Source of the DNA: Hungatella sp. UBA3048 | GTDB lineage: Bacteria; Bacillota; Clostridia; Lachnospirales; Lachnospiraceae | DNA length: 64,000 nt | NCBI GenBank assembly: GCA_002367105.1 | Contig: DFCS01000024.1 | Coordinates: forward strand, 59,147 to 123,146 | Direction of reading: 5' to 3' | In this document: piece by piece, positions 9,079 to 17,452 of the stretch | Position numbering within the stretch: the stretch's first letter is position 1 | Layout: each line of letters starts with the position of its first letter | Translations under genes and position numbers: made by a program | The notes under the pieces: model-generated | What the model saw: the letters and a program-made list of their open reading frames with translations, nothing else | Databases searched by the model: none | Told to the model about the DNA's origin: nothing

Positions 9079-10770
9079 ATGAAAAAGGGACGATATTTCA
9101 AAGATGAGCTGCGCCGCCTGATCATGGGATATGCCATCATTCCGGCAGTAGGTTTTACCCTGATCTGTACCCTGGTTTTTCTTGCGGTCCTGCTCTATGG
9201 GAAAAAAAGCGGGAATGAGTCCCACAATGCTTTCGTGGCGGAGGAATTGGAAAAGGTTCTTACAGGGTATGAGGAGAAGCTTGATGAGCTTTCGGATTCT
9301 GACCTGCTTTTTGACAGGGATTCCGGCGCAGCCGGACGGATGGCCGTGTTTGAGCAATTTTACGGGATGTCCGACCAGTTGGGATATAAGGCTGATCTGT
9401 ATGTTTTTGACGGTGAGAAGCGGGTGCTGTTATCCACTAAAAAGGATATCCCGGATTACTTATCAGGCAGGGAGGACCTCCGCTGGGGATTGTTTGGAGC
9501 CATGGATGAGAATCCGGGGGAGACCAGAGTTCGCTTAATGGAAGCCTGGAAAGGTCCTGACCGGGATATTGCCATGGGCATGGCAGTGATGCGGGGAGAT
9601 AAAAAGGCGGGATACTTAATCTTCACCATTAACAGCAGCCAGTTTAAGCCGGCGCTTGACCGGTCAGAAAGCCAAACCATCATTGCAGACCGGTTTGGCT
9701 GGGTTTATTTAAGCAGCAATAATTATCTGGTGAGCAGCAGCAGTCAGGTGTTAAAGGTGCTTGAGACAGCAGGCAGGTATCTGCCTTATGAAAAAAAGAT
9801 GTTTCTCATATCCGTTCATCGGGCATACCATAACATGTTTTTAATCTATTCTGTTACGGATATCCAGAATATCGTGTTTTCCCTGGGGCTTAGCAGCGCT
9901 CTCATCATAACGGCTCTTGTACTGATGACCATATGGGTACTGATCAGTACAAAGAAGGTGACGGAACGGAAGACCAGGGACTTTTACCTCCTCCTTCATG
10001 TCATGGAAAAGGCCAGAGATGGAAATTTAGACGCTTCCATCGAGATAGAAAGTGAAAATGAATTCCGGATCATAGCCGATGCCTACCGGGAAACCATTGC
10101 CAGCTTAAAGCTGCAGATGGAGAATAACAGAAAGATGACGGAGCTGGTGGCTGCTTCTCAGAATAAGCAGCTGGAATCCCAGTTTAATCCGCATTTCTTG
10201 TTTAATACTCTGGAAAATATCCGGTATATGTGCATTATCCAGCCGGAGACAGCCGGGAAGATGGTGTTCAGCCTGTCTAACCTGCTGCGTTACAGTCTGG
10301 ATGGCAGCAGGACGGAGGTTACCCTGGAGGAGGATTTAGAGCACCTGGAGAATTATTTAACGATCTTAAAATACCGGTTTAACCGGCGGTTTTCCTATGT
10401 GATTGACGTGGAAGAAGAGGTACTGTCCTGCCGGATCCCCAGGCTGGTACTGCAGCCCATGATCGAAAATTCAGTCAAATACGGGTTTGGAAACCAGGAA
10501 AATTTAAGGGTGGAGCTTAAGGCCTATATTCACGAAGACCGGCTGATCATGATCTGCAGGGATGACGGGATAGGAATGACTCCAGGGGTTTTAAGCGACA
10601 TTCAGGCTTTATTGGAGCAGGAAGAAAACAACAAACGGCATTCCGGGCTTTATAACATTCACAGACGGTGCAGAATCCTTTACGGAAGGCCTTATGGAGT
10701 GGAGATACGCAGTGCAGAAGGGCTTGGCACAACGCTGGTGGTAACCCTTCCGGCACAAAGGGAGGAATGA
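9079..10770 (+). CDS. Sensor histidine kinase, YesM/LytS family (HisKA_7TM-less, HAMP type)
   Basis: 563 residues. A membrane segment at about 18-40 and a second at about 275-300 enclose an extracytoplasmic sensor domain of roughly 235 residues. A HAMP-like stretch follows. The His_kinase domain carries the phospho-acceptor His372 in QFNPHFLFNTLENIRYM, then the N box PMIENSVKYGFGN and the G box CRDDGIGM of the ATPase domain. Family members regulate transport and carbohydrate genes with AraC-type response regulators, as here, where the regulator ATG follows one base after the stop codon. The signal is likely the ligand of one of the two binding proteins (inference). Confidence 0.93.
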   Translation: MKKGRYFKDELRRLIMGYAIIPAVGFTLICTLVFLAVLLYGKKSGNESHNAFVAEELEKVLTGYEEKLDELSDSDLLFDRDSGAAGRMAVFEQFYGMSDQLGYKADLYVFDGEKRVLLSTKKDIPDYLSGREDLRWGLFGAMDENPGETRVRLMEAWKGPDRDIAMGMAVMRGDKKAGYLIFTINSSQFKPALDRSESQTIIADRFGWVYLSSNNYLVSSSSQVLKVLETAGRYLPYEKKMFLISVHRAYHNMFLIYSVTDIQNIVFSLGLSSALIITALVLMTIWVLISTKKVTERKTRDFYLLLHVMEKARDGNLDASIEIESENEFRIIADAYRETIASLKLQMENNRKMTELVAASQNKQLESQFNPHFLFNTLENIRYMCIIQPETAGKMVFSLSNLLRYSLDGSRTEVTLEEDLEHLENYLTILKYRFNRRFSYVIDVEEEVLSCRIPRLVLQPMIENSVKYGFGNQENLRVELKAYIHEDRLIMICRDDGIGMTPGVLSDIQALLEQEENNKRHSGLYNIHRRCRILYGRPYGVEIRSAEGLGTTLVVTLPAQREE

Positions 10771-10771
10771 A

Positions 10772-11548
10772 ATGTTACGGGTGATGATAGCGGAAGATGA
10801 GGATATTATCCGAAAGGGGCTTATTTATACCATGGATTGGATGGGCATGGACTGCGTGGTGGTGGCTGAGGCGGCAAATGGACAGGAGGGGCTTTCAAAG
10901 ATTCTTGAGCATAAGCCGGACGTAGTCCTTGCAGACATCTGCATGCCGTTTATGGACGGGATTGAGATGATAAAGGAAGCCACTGAGAGCGTGAAGTTTA
11001 AAAGCATCCTTCTGACAAGCTATGCGGAATTTGAATATGCAAGAAGGGCCATATCCGCCGGAGTCAGTGAATACCTGCTAAAGCCGGTGGATGAAGAAAA
11101 GCTTGCGGTTCTTATGAAAAGGCTGGGAGAGGAAATCGCAAACAGCCGCCAGGTGGAGTATGTGATGGAGCAGGCGGAATCAGACGCTGGGATCATGAAC
11201 CTGGAATACTATATACAGCTGGACCTTTCAGAAAATAAATATGTCTCAAAGGCGATCCAGGAGATCAAGTCAGGATATGGGGATAAGCTGAGCGTGGAAT
11301 CCATATCAGATAAGCTGGGAGTCAGCGCCAGCTATTTAAGCAGGAAGTTCAAAGAGGTGACCGGACAGACCTTCCTGGACTTTTTAAACAAGTACCGGAT
11401 TTCCCAGGCCATTGTTCTTTTAAATACCGGGCAATACCGGATCGGTGAGGTATCCGATGCAACGGGGTTTACGGATTATAAGCATTTTTGTGCGGTATTT
11501 AAAAAGTACACTTTAAAATCACCGTCAAAGTTCATGAAAGGGATTTAA
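10772..11548 (+). CDS. Response regulator, receiver plus AraC-type DNA-binding domain (YesN family, short)
   Basis: 258 residues. The receiver domain (1-120) has acidic pocket E8-D9-E10-D11, phospho-acceptor Asp55 in VVLADICMP, the switch Thr in ILLTSY and Lys in YLLKPVD. Residues 160-258 are a double helix-turn-helix AraC domain (VSASYLSRKFKEVTGQTFLDFLNKYRI and IGEVSDATGFTDYKHFCAVFKKY). It lacks the long middle domain of many YesN proteins. It most likely activates the importer genes at 3854-7985, whose promoter has a poor -35. Confidence 0.94.
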   Translation: MLRVMIAEDEDIIRKGLIYTMDWMGMDCVVVAEAANGQEGLSKILEHKPDVVLADICMPFMDGIEMIKEATESVKFKSILLTSYAEFEYARRAISAGVSEYLLKPVDEEKLAVLMKRLGEEIANSRQVEYVMEQAESDAGIMNLEYYIQLDLSENKYVSKAIQEIKSGYGDKLSVESISDKLGVSASYLSRKFKEVTGQTFLDFLNKYRISQAIVLLNTGQYRIGEVSDATGFTDYKHFCAVFKKYTLKSPSKFMKGI

Positions 11549-11563
11549 CGAATATCCCATTGA

Positions 11564-11603
11564 CCATCATTGCCCGGCAGCTTCCGCTGCCGGGCAATGA
11601 TGG
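11564..11603. terminator. 17-bp perfect hairpin between convergent genes
   Basis: Bases 11564-11580 and 11587-11603 are exact inverted complements with a 6-base loop and a GC-rich centre (GCCCGGCAG). No T run follows on either strand, so it is a strong stem-loop but not a textbook intrinsic terminator. It sits between the ends of the response regulator and the HAD gene. Confidence 0.6.
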
Positions 11604-11614
11604 AATAGAAAAGG

Positions 11615-12286
11615 TTAAAAGTTTAACAATTCAGTTATATCGTGAATGGTATGAGTTGCGGCTGTTGGCAGGGGCTCTGGGGAGCGGTTAAAAAGACAGG
11701 AATCAATGCCTGCACCTACTGCACCCTGAATGTCTGAAGATATGCTGTCTCCTACCATGATGGTCCTGTCCTTTTCAAAGTTGGGAATATTTTTAAAACA
11801 GTGCTGGAAAAAATGAAGGGATGGCTTTTCATAACCCACTTTTTCCGATATGAACATTCCTTCGAAAAGATGAAAGATTCCGGCGTTTTTAAGGCGCTGG
11901 ATCTGGGTGGAATAAACACCGTTTGACGCGGTGTATAAATGTTTCCCTCTCTCGTTTAACTTGATCAGGGTTTCCCTGGCGCCGGGGATCAAATCGGAGT
12001 TGTTTAAAAGATGTCCGCGGTAACGCCCTTCCGCCTCTTCTCCGTTAATTTCCATGTCATAAAAGCGGAAGAATTCATGAAAGCGGGTATTAAGAAGTTC
12101 TTCTCTTCCTATCTTTCCCTGCTCTAATAAATCCCATAAATGCCGGTTCATCTTTTTATAACGGGACAGCATTTCGTCATGATATTCCAAATCATAGGAT
12201 TGGATCATCTTTATAAAGCCCTGCTCTTCGGCTGCGTCAAAATCCAGCAGGGTATTGTCGATATCAAGTAAATAAATCTGATACAT
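11615..12286 (-). CDS. HAD-superfamily hydrolase, YjjG-type 5'-nucleotidase
   Basis: 223 residues. HAD motif I is LLDIDNTLLDF, motif II TASNG, motif III Lys in GYEKPSLHFF, and motif IV MVGDSISSDIQGAVGAG. Length, the DIDNT form of motif I and the helical cap match YjjG/YfnB enzymes, which remove phosphate from non-canonical pyrimidine nucleotides (family knowledge). GGAGG lies 8-9 bases before its ATG. Its first 23 bases overlap the end of the membrane protein gene upstream, so the two are co-transcribed. Confidence 0.85.
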   Translation of the reverse strand: MYQIYLLDIDNTLLDFDAAEEQGFIKMIQSYDLEYHDEMLSRYKKMNRHLWDLLEQGKIGREELLNTRFHEFFRFYDMEINGEEAEGRYRGHLLNNSDLIPGARETLIKLNERGKHLYTASNGVYSTQIQRLKNAGIFHLFEGMFISEKVGYEKPSLHFFQHCFKNIPNFEKDRTIMVGDSISSDIQGAVGAGIDSCLFNRSPEPLPTAATHTIHDITELLNF

Positions 12287-12929
12287 GTATTTTTTCCTCC
12301 ATAGTTAAATGTTTTTTAAAAAAGTCTAAACAGATCCCCAGCAGCGGTGCCAGGAGAAGAATGCTGATAACGGTTCCTTCCCTTATTTGCAGAGGGGCAT
12401 GTGAAAATAAGGTCAGGCATAATGTGAGGATTAAGAATATCACATCAAAACTCATACGGACAGCGGTGAACTTCTTTTTATATGCGTCACTGATGATAAG
12501 ACACATACTTTCCAGAGGGAATTTTACGATTCCGATTGCAAGAACGGCTCCCAGGCTGATGGAAGCAATTATAATGCCGATTAAATAAAGGATCATTCTG
12601 TAAAAATAGCTTTCCACGGTAAAATTAGAAAGTAAGTGATACAGAAACAGGTTGATGATGTATCCGTTTGCAATGGTTGCAATAATCTGTATCGCATCCT
12701 TATAGTTCAAACGGGAACGTCTTAAAAGTAAATAGGATAGGAAGAACAGCGTATTGATCCCATTGAGTATAGTGCCAACCTTTAATTGAATGGTGTAAGA
12801 TAATGTTACTGCCAATGCGTTTAAGACGCTTTGCCCGATAGCTGCCTTTAACTGCAGCGATATCCCGAAGCCAAAAAATAAAAAAGATATAATGGTTATG
12901 GCCAGGTCGTTTATTTTTTTTCTGCTCAT
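12264..12929 (-). CDS. YczE/YitT-like integral membrane protein
   Basis: 221 residues from ATG 12929, which has GAGGTG 7 bases ahead. Five or six hydrophobic segments are visible, with the conserved-looking GFGISLQLKAAIGQSVLNALAVTLSYTIQLKVGT stretch early on (quoted in full only by position, residues about 20-53). This resembles the YczE family of unknown function. A longer frame reaching 13172 exists but would run through the divergent regulator gene and is rejected. It is divergent from a Crp/Fnr regulator, which may control it. Confidence 0.7.
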   Translation of the reverse strand: MSRKKINDLAITIISFLFFGFGISLQLKAAIGQSVLNALAVTLSYTIQLKVGTILNGINTLFFLSYLLLRRSRLNYKDAIQIIATIANGYIINLFLYHLLSNFTVESYFYRMILYLIGIIIASISLGAVLAIGIVKFPLESMCLIISDAYKKKFTAVRMSFDVIFLILTLCLTLFSHAPLQIREGTVISILLLAPLLGICLDFFKKHLTMEEKIHVSDLFT

Positions 12930-12944
12930 TGTTTTCACCTCGGG

Positions 12945-12992
12945 AATATGATACCATAAATACAGATTGATGACTATGAGAATTATCATATT
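12945..12992. promoter_or_regulatory. 9-bp inverted repeat in the divergent intergenic region
   Basis: AATATGATA (12945-12953) and TATCATATT (12984-12992) are exact complements separated by 30 bases. Each arm contains TATCAT reading outward toward the gene on its side, so the arms may be paired -10 elements or paired operator half-sites for the adjacent Crp/Fnr regulator. Confidence 0.45.
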
Positions 12993-13016
12993 GGGAATAA
13001 AGGTTGATGGAGTCAT

Positions 13017-13643
13017 ATGGAAAAATACAATATAAATGAAATACCAGACAGCCTTGCGGCGGCCGGAGAGGAAAGGCATTTTCCTGCGGGTAAGAATATC
13101 TTTCATGTGGATGAAAGGATCACCCATTGCTATCTGATTCTTTCGGGAATGGTGAAAATCTATATTGACCATGAAAACGGTCGCCGTTCCATTCTTGATT
13201 TTGCGGGAAGAGGCGACTGGCTGGGGGAACTTTCCTTATTCCGCCAGGAGGACTATATCAAAGAAAATAAAGTAATTGAGGATGTGATCTGCCTGGAATA
13301 TGAACTGGACCGGTTAAGGCAGATCTGCAAAGAGAAGGCAGAAGTATCCTTTTATTTTGCATCCTCTATCTCTAATAAGCTGATGGTTAGAAGCTACCGG
13401 CTGAGTGAATACTTAAATTATTCATTGGAAAAGAGACTTGCTTCTTTTATTATTAAATATCAGCAGAATGGGAAATACACCATATCTCATACGGATGTTT
13501 CGGAGTATATGAATATCAGCTACCGTCATGTACTCTTTGTCATGAAGAAGTTTTGTGATGACGGAATTCTAAAAAAGGATAAGGGGTACCGGATTGTGGA
13601 TCAGGAAAGACTGGAAGAAATCTCTGATGGTTTCGTATCATAA
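13017..13643 (+). CDS. Crp/Fnr-family transcriptional regulator
   Basis: 208 residues. Residues 10-120 form a cyclic-nucleotide-binding-like beta roll (FPAGKNIFHVDERITHCYLILSGMVKIY, by position about 24-51, then GDWLGELSLF). A helical linker and a winged helix-turn-helix follow, with recognition helix region YTISHTDVSEYMNISYRHVLFVM near residues 160-182. No Cys cluster of the Fnr type is present. The effector is unknown. It is similar to YeiL-like regulators. It is divergent from the YczE-like membrane protein gene, separated by 87 bases with a 9-bp dyad. Confidence 0.88.
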   Translation: MEKYNINEIPDSLAAAGEERHFPAGKNIFHVDERITHCYLILSGMVKIYIDHENGRRSILDFAGRGDWLGELSLFRQEDYIKENKVIEDVICLEYELDRLRQICKEKAEVSFYFASSISNKLMVRSYRLSEYLNYSLEKRLASFIIKYQQNGKYTISHTDVSEYMNISYRHVLFVMKKFCDDGILKKDKGYRIVDQERLEEISDGFVS

Positions 13644-13674
13644 GGTTTAAGGTGTAATATAAAGGAAGACAGTT

Positions 13675-13708
13675 ATAAGGGAACCTGCCTGCTGGGTTCT
13701 CTTATTTT
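13675..13708 (+). terminator. Terminator after the Crp/Fnr regulator
   Basis: An 11-bp stem, 13675-13685 with 13694-13704 (one G-T pair), closes an 8-base loop and is followed by TTT. Confidence 0.7.
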
Positions 13709-13733
13709 GCATATCAGACCATTAAGTTATGTA

Positions 13734-13762
13734 TTGTTTCTTTTCCATTTATTCGCTATAAT
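13734..13762 (+). promoter_or_regulatory. Promoter of the metallopeptidase/recJ gene group
   Basis: TTGTTT (13734-13739), 17-base spacer, TATAAT (13757-13762). Transcription would begin near 13769, which rules out the ATG at 13707. Confidence 0.65.
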
Positions 13763-13826
13763 TGGGGATACGAGTTTAAGCAGAGGAAAGAGAAAAGAGG
13801 AAGAAAAAAGGTTGGGAATCACATAT

Positions 13827-14597
13827 ATGGAAGCAAAAGGTCCTGACAGCAGAGGGGAAACAGGTGTGATTACCTTTGCTGATGGAAACACATGTTCTTA
13901 CAGGATCATAAAATCAGACAGGCGTACCATGGCCCTGCAGGTCACGAAAACGGGAGATGTTTTCGTTAGACTTCCCAGACGCCTTCCCTTTAAGGCAGGG
14001 CATGAGCTGGCGCAGAAGAACAGAGACTGGGTTTTTGCACAGGTGGAAAAGATCCGGATGGCGTCAGAGAGAAGGGCGGATTTCCATTGGACGGAAGGGG
14101 CATCTGTGCTTCTTTATGGAAACAGCCGGCTCCTTCATATTAAGTCCGATCATAGGAAAAAAGCTTTTTGTGTAAAGGATACAAAGGAGAGGCTGGTGGT
14201 TTCCGGTCCGGTTGCGTCCTGTGAGGAGAAAGAACAGGAAGCAGCCGTTAAAGAGGCTGTGAAGCTGTGGTACAGGCGGGAAGCCAGAGGATATTTAGAG
14301 GCAAAAGCAGCCAGCTGGTCTGCATTCATGAATGTGGACTATGGCAGAATTGCAATACGGGATCAGGCGACCCGGTGGGGAAGCTGCAGTGCCGGGGGGA
14401 ATTTGAATTTTAACTGGAGGCTTGTGCTTCTCCCGGAAGAACTGGCCGATTATGTGGTGGTGCATGAACTGGCTCACCGCATTCAAATGAACCATTCCAA
14501 TGCATTTTGGGAGATCGTGGAAAGAGAATTACCGGATTACCGGTTAAGGAGGAGAGAACTAAAGCACTATGAAAGTGAAATTTATCAGAAATATTAA
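13827..14597 (+). CDS. YgjP-like zinc metallopeptidase (DUF45, M48-related)
   Basis: 256 residues. The hallmark is VVVHELAHRIQMNHSNAFW near residues 210-228: HExxH plus a downstream HSNxFW, the YgjP/WLM pattern. The preceding TRWGSCSAGGNLNFNWRL stretch is also typical of DUF45. Such proteins are predicted intracellular zinc proteases; their substrates are unknown. ATG 13827 is taken; TTG 13812 has a better-spaced AGAGGAAG site and could be the true start. The 3' end overlaps the next gene by 29 bases. Confidence 0.85.
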   Translation: MEAKGPDSRGETGVITFADGNTCSYRIIKSDRRTMALQVTKTGDVFVRLPRRLPFKAGHELAQKNRDWVFAQVEKIRMASERRADFHWTEGASVLLYGNSRLLHIKSDHRKKAFCVKDTKERLVVSGPVASCEEKEQEAAVKEAVKLWYRREARGYLEAKAASWSAFMNVDYGRIAIRDQATRWGSCSAGGNLNFNWRLVLLPEELADYVVVHELAHRIQMNHSNAFWEIVERELPDYRLRRRELKHYESEIYQKY

Positions 14598-15639
14598 AAT
14601 TAAAACAAAGCTCCTGATTTTAGGGGGGATCAGCATAATGGGACTGATTTTTATTGGAACGGAATCTGTAATAACAGCCAGGCAGATCAACGAGGCAAGT
14701 ACAGAAATTTCCCAGTCCTGGGTGCCGGCCATCATCATTGCCGAGGAACTGAATACCAGGACATCAGACTATCGCATTAAGGAATATAATCACGCCATTA
14801 CCGGTGACAGCAGGTATATGGACCGGCTGGAGGAAGAAATGGCTCTGATCCGGGAAGATATTGCCCGCGGATTTTCGGATTATAAGCTTTATATCACCAA
14901 TGAATCGGACAGGAAGCTTATGGAGACGGCAGAAGGGAACTGGAATAAGTATCTGGAGTACAGCGGCCGCCTGCTGGTTATAAGCCGCCAAAACCATGCG
15001 AAAGAAGCTTTTGATATGATCATAGGGGATTCCAGACAGTTATTTGATGATGCAAGCAACGGACTTTTAAAGGTAGCGGATTTTAACCGCAAGGGAGCCG
15101 AGGCGGCCAGTATTCAAGGGGATAATCTTTATGATCAGCTTGCAAAAATAAAGATCATGACCATCTGCCTGATCAGCGGGATCATATCCCTCCTGGTGGT
15201 TTATATTATAATTGCCATTGATAAGCCTGTGAAAGCCCTTGTAGAAGGGACCAGAAGAGTTGCCAACGGTGATCTGGAGGTATACCTTCCCTATTGTTCC
15301 AATGATGAGATCGGAGTTCTGACAAATTCCGTAAACCAGCTGATTAAGCGGCTTAAGAATATCATAGATGATGAGAAATACCTGTTCCGCGAGATCGGAA
15401 GTGAAAATTTTGAAGTGAAGTCTACCTGTGAGCATGCTTACCGCGGCGATTTTGCGCCCATTCTCTATTCCATAACCAGCTTAATGAGCCGGCTTGATGC
15501 GGCAAAAAAGCGAAAGGAAAGGGGAACAGAAGACTTACCAGCAGAAAACGAAAAGGAAGAACTGGCCAAAAGAGCCGTTTGCAGGGAGATAACGAAACAT
15601 GGCAGAAGAGAAATGGATGCTTCAGACAAAAAGGGCTGA
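14569..15639 (+). CDS. Chemoreceptor-like membrane protein (4HB sensor plus HAMP) without a signalling domain
   Basis: 356 residues. A membrane segment at about 14-33, an external helical bundle of about 155 residues (4HB_MCP-like, with INEASTEISQSWVPAIIIAEELN), a second membrane segment at about 192-215, then a HAMP domain (DKPVKALVEGTRRVANGDLEV). After HAMP only about 120 residues remain, and the conserved methyl-accepting hairpin tip (E-V-x-R-R-L-A type) is absent. The C-terminus is charged. It overlaps both the upstream peptidase gene (29 bases) and recJ (41 bases), so it is part of one transcript. Whether it is a degraded receptor or a stand-alone sensor is open. Confidence 0.8.
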   Translation: MKVKFIRNIKIKTKLLILGGISIMGLIFIGTESVITARQINEASTEISQSWVPAIIIAEELNTRTSDYRIKEYNHAITGDSRYMDRLEEEMALIREDIARGFSDYKLYITNESDRKLMETAEGNWNKYLEYSGRLLVISRQNHAKEAFDMIIGDSRQLFDDASNGLLKVADFNRKGAEAASIQGDNLYDQLAKIKIMTICLISGIISLLVVYIIIAIDKPVKALVEGTRRVANGDLEVYLPYCSNDEIGVLTNSVNQLIKRLKNIIDDEKYLFREIGSENFEVKSTCEHAYRGDFAPILYSITSLMSRLDAAKKRKERGTEDLPAENEKEELAKRAVCREITKHGRREMDASDKKG

Positions 15640-17320
15640 TTTTGAAGAAATGGCAAGATGCTACCGAATCACCCCGGTGACTGCGAGAATCATAAGAAAC
15701 AGAAATGTGATGGGGCATGAAGCGGTGGAGAAATATTTGTACGGGGGGTTAAAGGATCTCTATAGCCCTCACCTCCTTAAGGATATGGACCGGACCGTGG
15801 CGATCCTTAAGGAAAAGACAGAACAGTTAAGGCCTATAAGGATCGTAGGTGATTATGATATTGACGGAGTCTGCTCCACTTATCTTTTGTACCAGGCCCT
15901 GTCCCAGGTGGGAGCTGCGGTGGACTATGAGATCCCGGACCGGTTAAAGGATGGCTATGGAATCAATGAATCCATTATCCGGGCAGCGGCAGCAGATGGC
16001 ATTGATACCATACTCACCTGTGACAACGGAATCGCCGCAGTGGGACAGATCAGGCTTGCAAAGGAGCTTGGACTTACGGTTCTGATTACGGATCACCATG
16101 ATATTATGAAGGAGGAGGGAAAGGAGATTCTGCCTCCGGCAGATGCAGTGGTTAACCCAAAACAGGAGGAGTGCCAGTATCCTTTTCCTGATATCTGCGG
16201 AGGATTGGTGGCCTATAAGCTGGTTCAGGCTCTTTATGAGGAATTTCATGTGCCTATGGAGAAATGGCTTGAGATGGTGGAGTTCGCTGCCATCGCAACC
16301 GTGGGCGATGTGATGAAGCTTCAGGATGAGAACCGGATCATTGTTAAGGAAGGGCTTAAGCGGATCGGGCAGACGAAGAGCCTGGGACTCTTAAAGCTTA
16401 TTGAGAGAAACGATCTTGACAAGGATCAGATCACAGCCTATCAGATCGGGTTTGTAATCGGACCCTGCCTTAATGCGGGAGGCCGCCTTCAGACGGCCAA
16501 GCTGGCCTTATCCCTGCTTCTTTGCCGGGAGGAGGAAGAAGCAGATCAGATGGCTCTGGAATTAAAAGCGTTAAATGACCAGCGAAAGACTATGACAAAA
16601 CAGGGGACCATCGAAGCAGTGGAGCAGGTGGAAGCCCTTTATGGAGAGGATAAAGTTCTGGTGGTATATTTACCGGAGTGTCATGAATCCCTGGCAGGGA
16701 TTATTGCCGGACGGCTGCGGGAGTATTTCCAGAAACCTGCTTTTGTCTTAACGGATGGGGAAGAGTGTGTCAAAGGCTCCGGCCGTTCCATAGAAACATA
16801 CCATATGTTTGATGCCCTGGTTGAGGTGAAAGAGCTGCTGTTAAAATTCGGCGGTCATCCCATGGCAGCCGGCTTATCCCTTCCGAAGGAGCATGTGGAT
16901 GAATTCAGAAAATGCCTCAATGAACAGGCAAGGCTGACGGAAGAGGATTTCATACGAAAGGTATGGATCGATGTTCCCATGCCCCTGGAGTACATAGATG
17001 AGCCTTTGATCGAAGAGCTGGAGCTCTTAGAGCCATTTGGCCAGGGCAATGAAAAGCCTTTGTTTGCCCAAAAGGGTCTTTATATCCGAAGTGTCCGTGT
17101 TTTGGGGAAGAACAGAAATGTGGTAAAGTTTTCCCTTGCCACGGACCAGGGGACGCCAATGGATGCCATGCTGTTTGCTGACGGAGATTCTTTTTTGGAA
17201 GAATTGGGAGGCAGCCGGGTCTTAGATGTAATCTATTATCCTGCTGTAAATGAATACAACGGGAATAAGAATCTGCAGATTGTAATAAGGAATTATAAGA
17301 TTCCAAAGAGTCTGTCGTAG
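15599..17320 (+). CDS. recJ: Single-stranded-DNA-specific exonuclease RecJ
   Basis: 573 residues. The DHH phosphoesterase motifs are clear: motif I GDYDIDGVCSTYLLYQAL, the DHH in LITDHHDIM, and the DHHA1 motif FGGHPMAAGLSL; a C-terminal OB-like domain follows. RecJ degrades single-stranded DNA 5' to 3' in recombination and mismatch repair, using Mn or Mg. Length is in the range of shorter Firmicute RecJ proteins. The ATG lies inside the 3' end of the receptor-like gene with AGGGAG about 10 bases ahead. Confidence 0.94.
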   Translation: MAEEKWMLQTKRADFEEMARCYRITPVTARIIRNRNVMGHEAVEKYLYGGLKDLYSPHLLKDMDRTVAILKEKTEQLRPIRIVGDYDIDGVCSTYLLYQALSQVGAAVDYEIPDRLKDGYGINESIIRAAAADGIDTILTCDNGIAAVGQIRLAKELGLTVLITDHHDIMKEEGKEILPPADAVVNPKQEECQYPFPDICGGLVAYKLVQALYEEFHVPMEKWLEMVEFAAIATVGDVMKLQDENRIIVKEGLKRIGQTKSLGLLKLIERNDLDKDQITAYQIGFVIGPCLNAGGRLQTAKLALSLLLCREEEEADQMALELKALNDQRKTMTKQGTIEAVEQVEALYGEDKVLVVYLPECHESLAGIIAGRLREYFQKPAFVLTDGEECVKGSGRSIETYHMFDALVEVKELLLKFGGHPMAAGLSLPKEHVDEFRKCLNEQARLTEEDFIRKVWIDVPMPLEYIDEPLIEELELLEPFGQGNEKPLFAQKGLYIRSVRVLGKNRNVVKFSLATDQGTPMDAMLFADGDSFLEELGGSRVLDVIYYPAVNEYNGNKNLQIVIRNYKIPKSLS

Positions 17321-17452
17321 AGAAAGTATCAATGAAATGCCTTGCAAAAAGATTCACTATGAATTAAACTTGTGTCAGGAAGTGTAATATTCAGCCGCAG
17401 TTTTCCAATACGGAACTGTGGTGATTAAATAAACATATGGAAAGGCGAGGGA

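Noticed and set aside
11564..11603. Insertion-sequence terminal repeats
   Set aside because: The two arms are 6 bases apart and form a hairpin; no transposase or target duplication is present.
12930..13172. N-terminal extension of the YczE-like protein
   Set aside because: It would overlap the divergent regulator and its start; ATG 12929 has a good ribosome site.
17321..17452. Glycine riboswitch before glyA
   Set aside because: No glycine aptamer core or tandem arrangement could be recognised.
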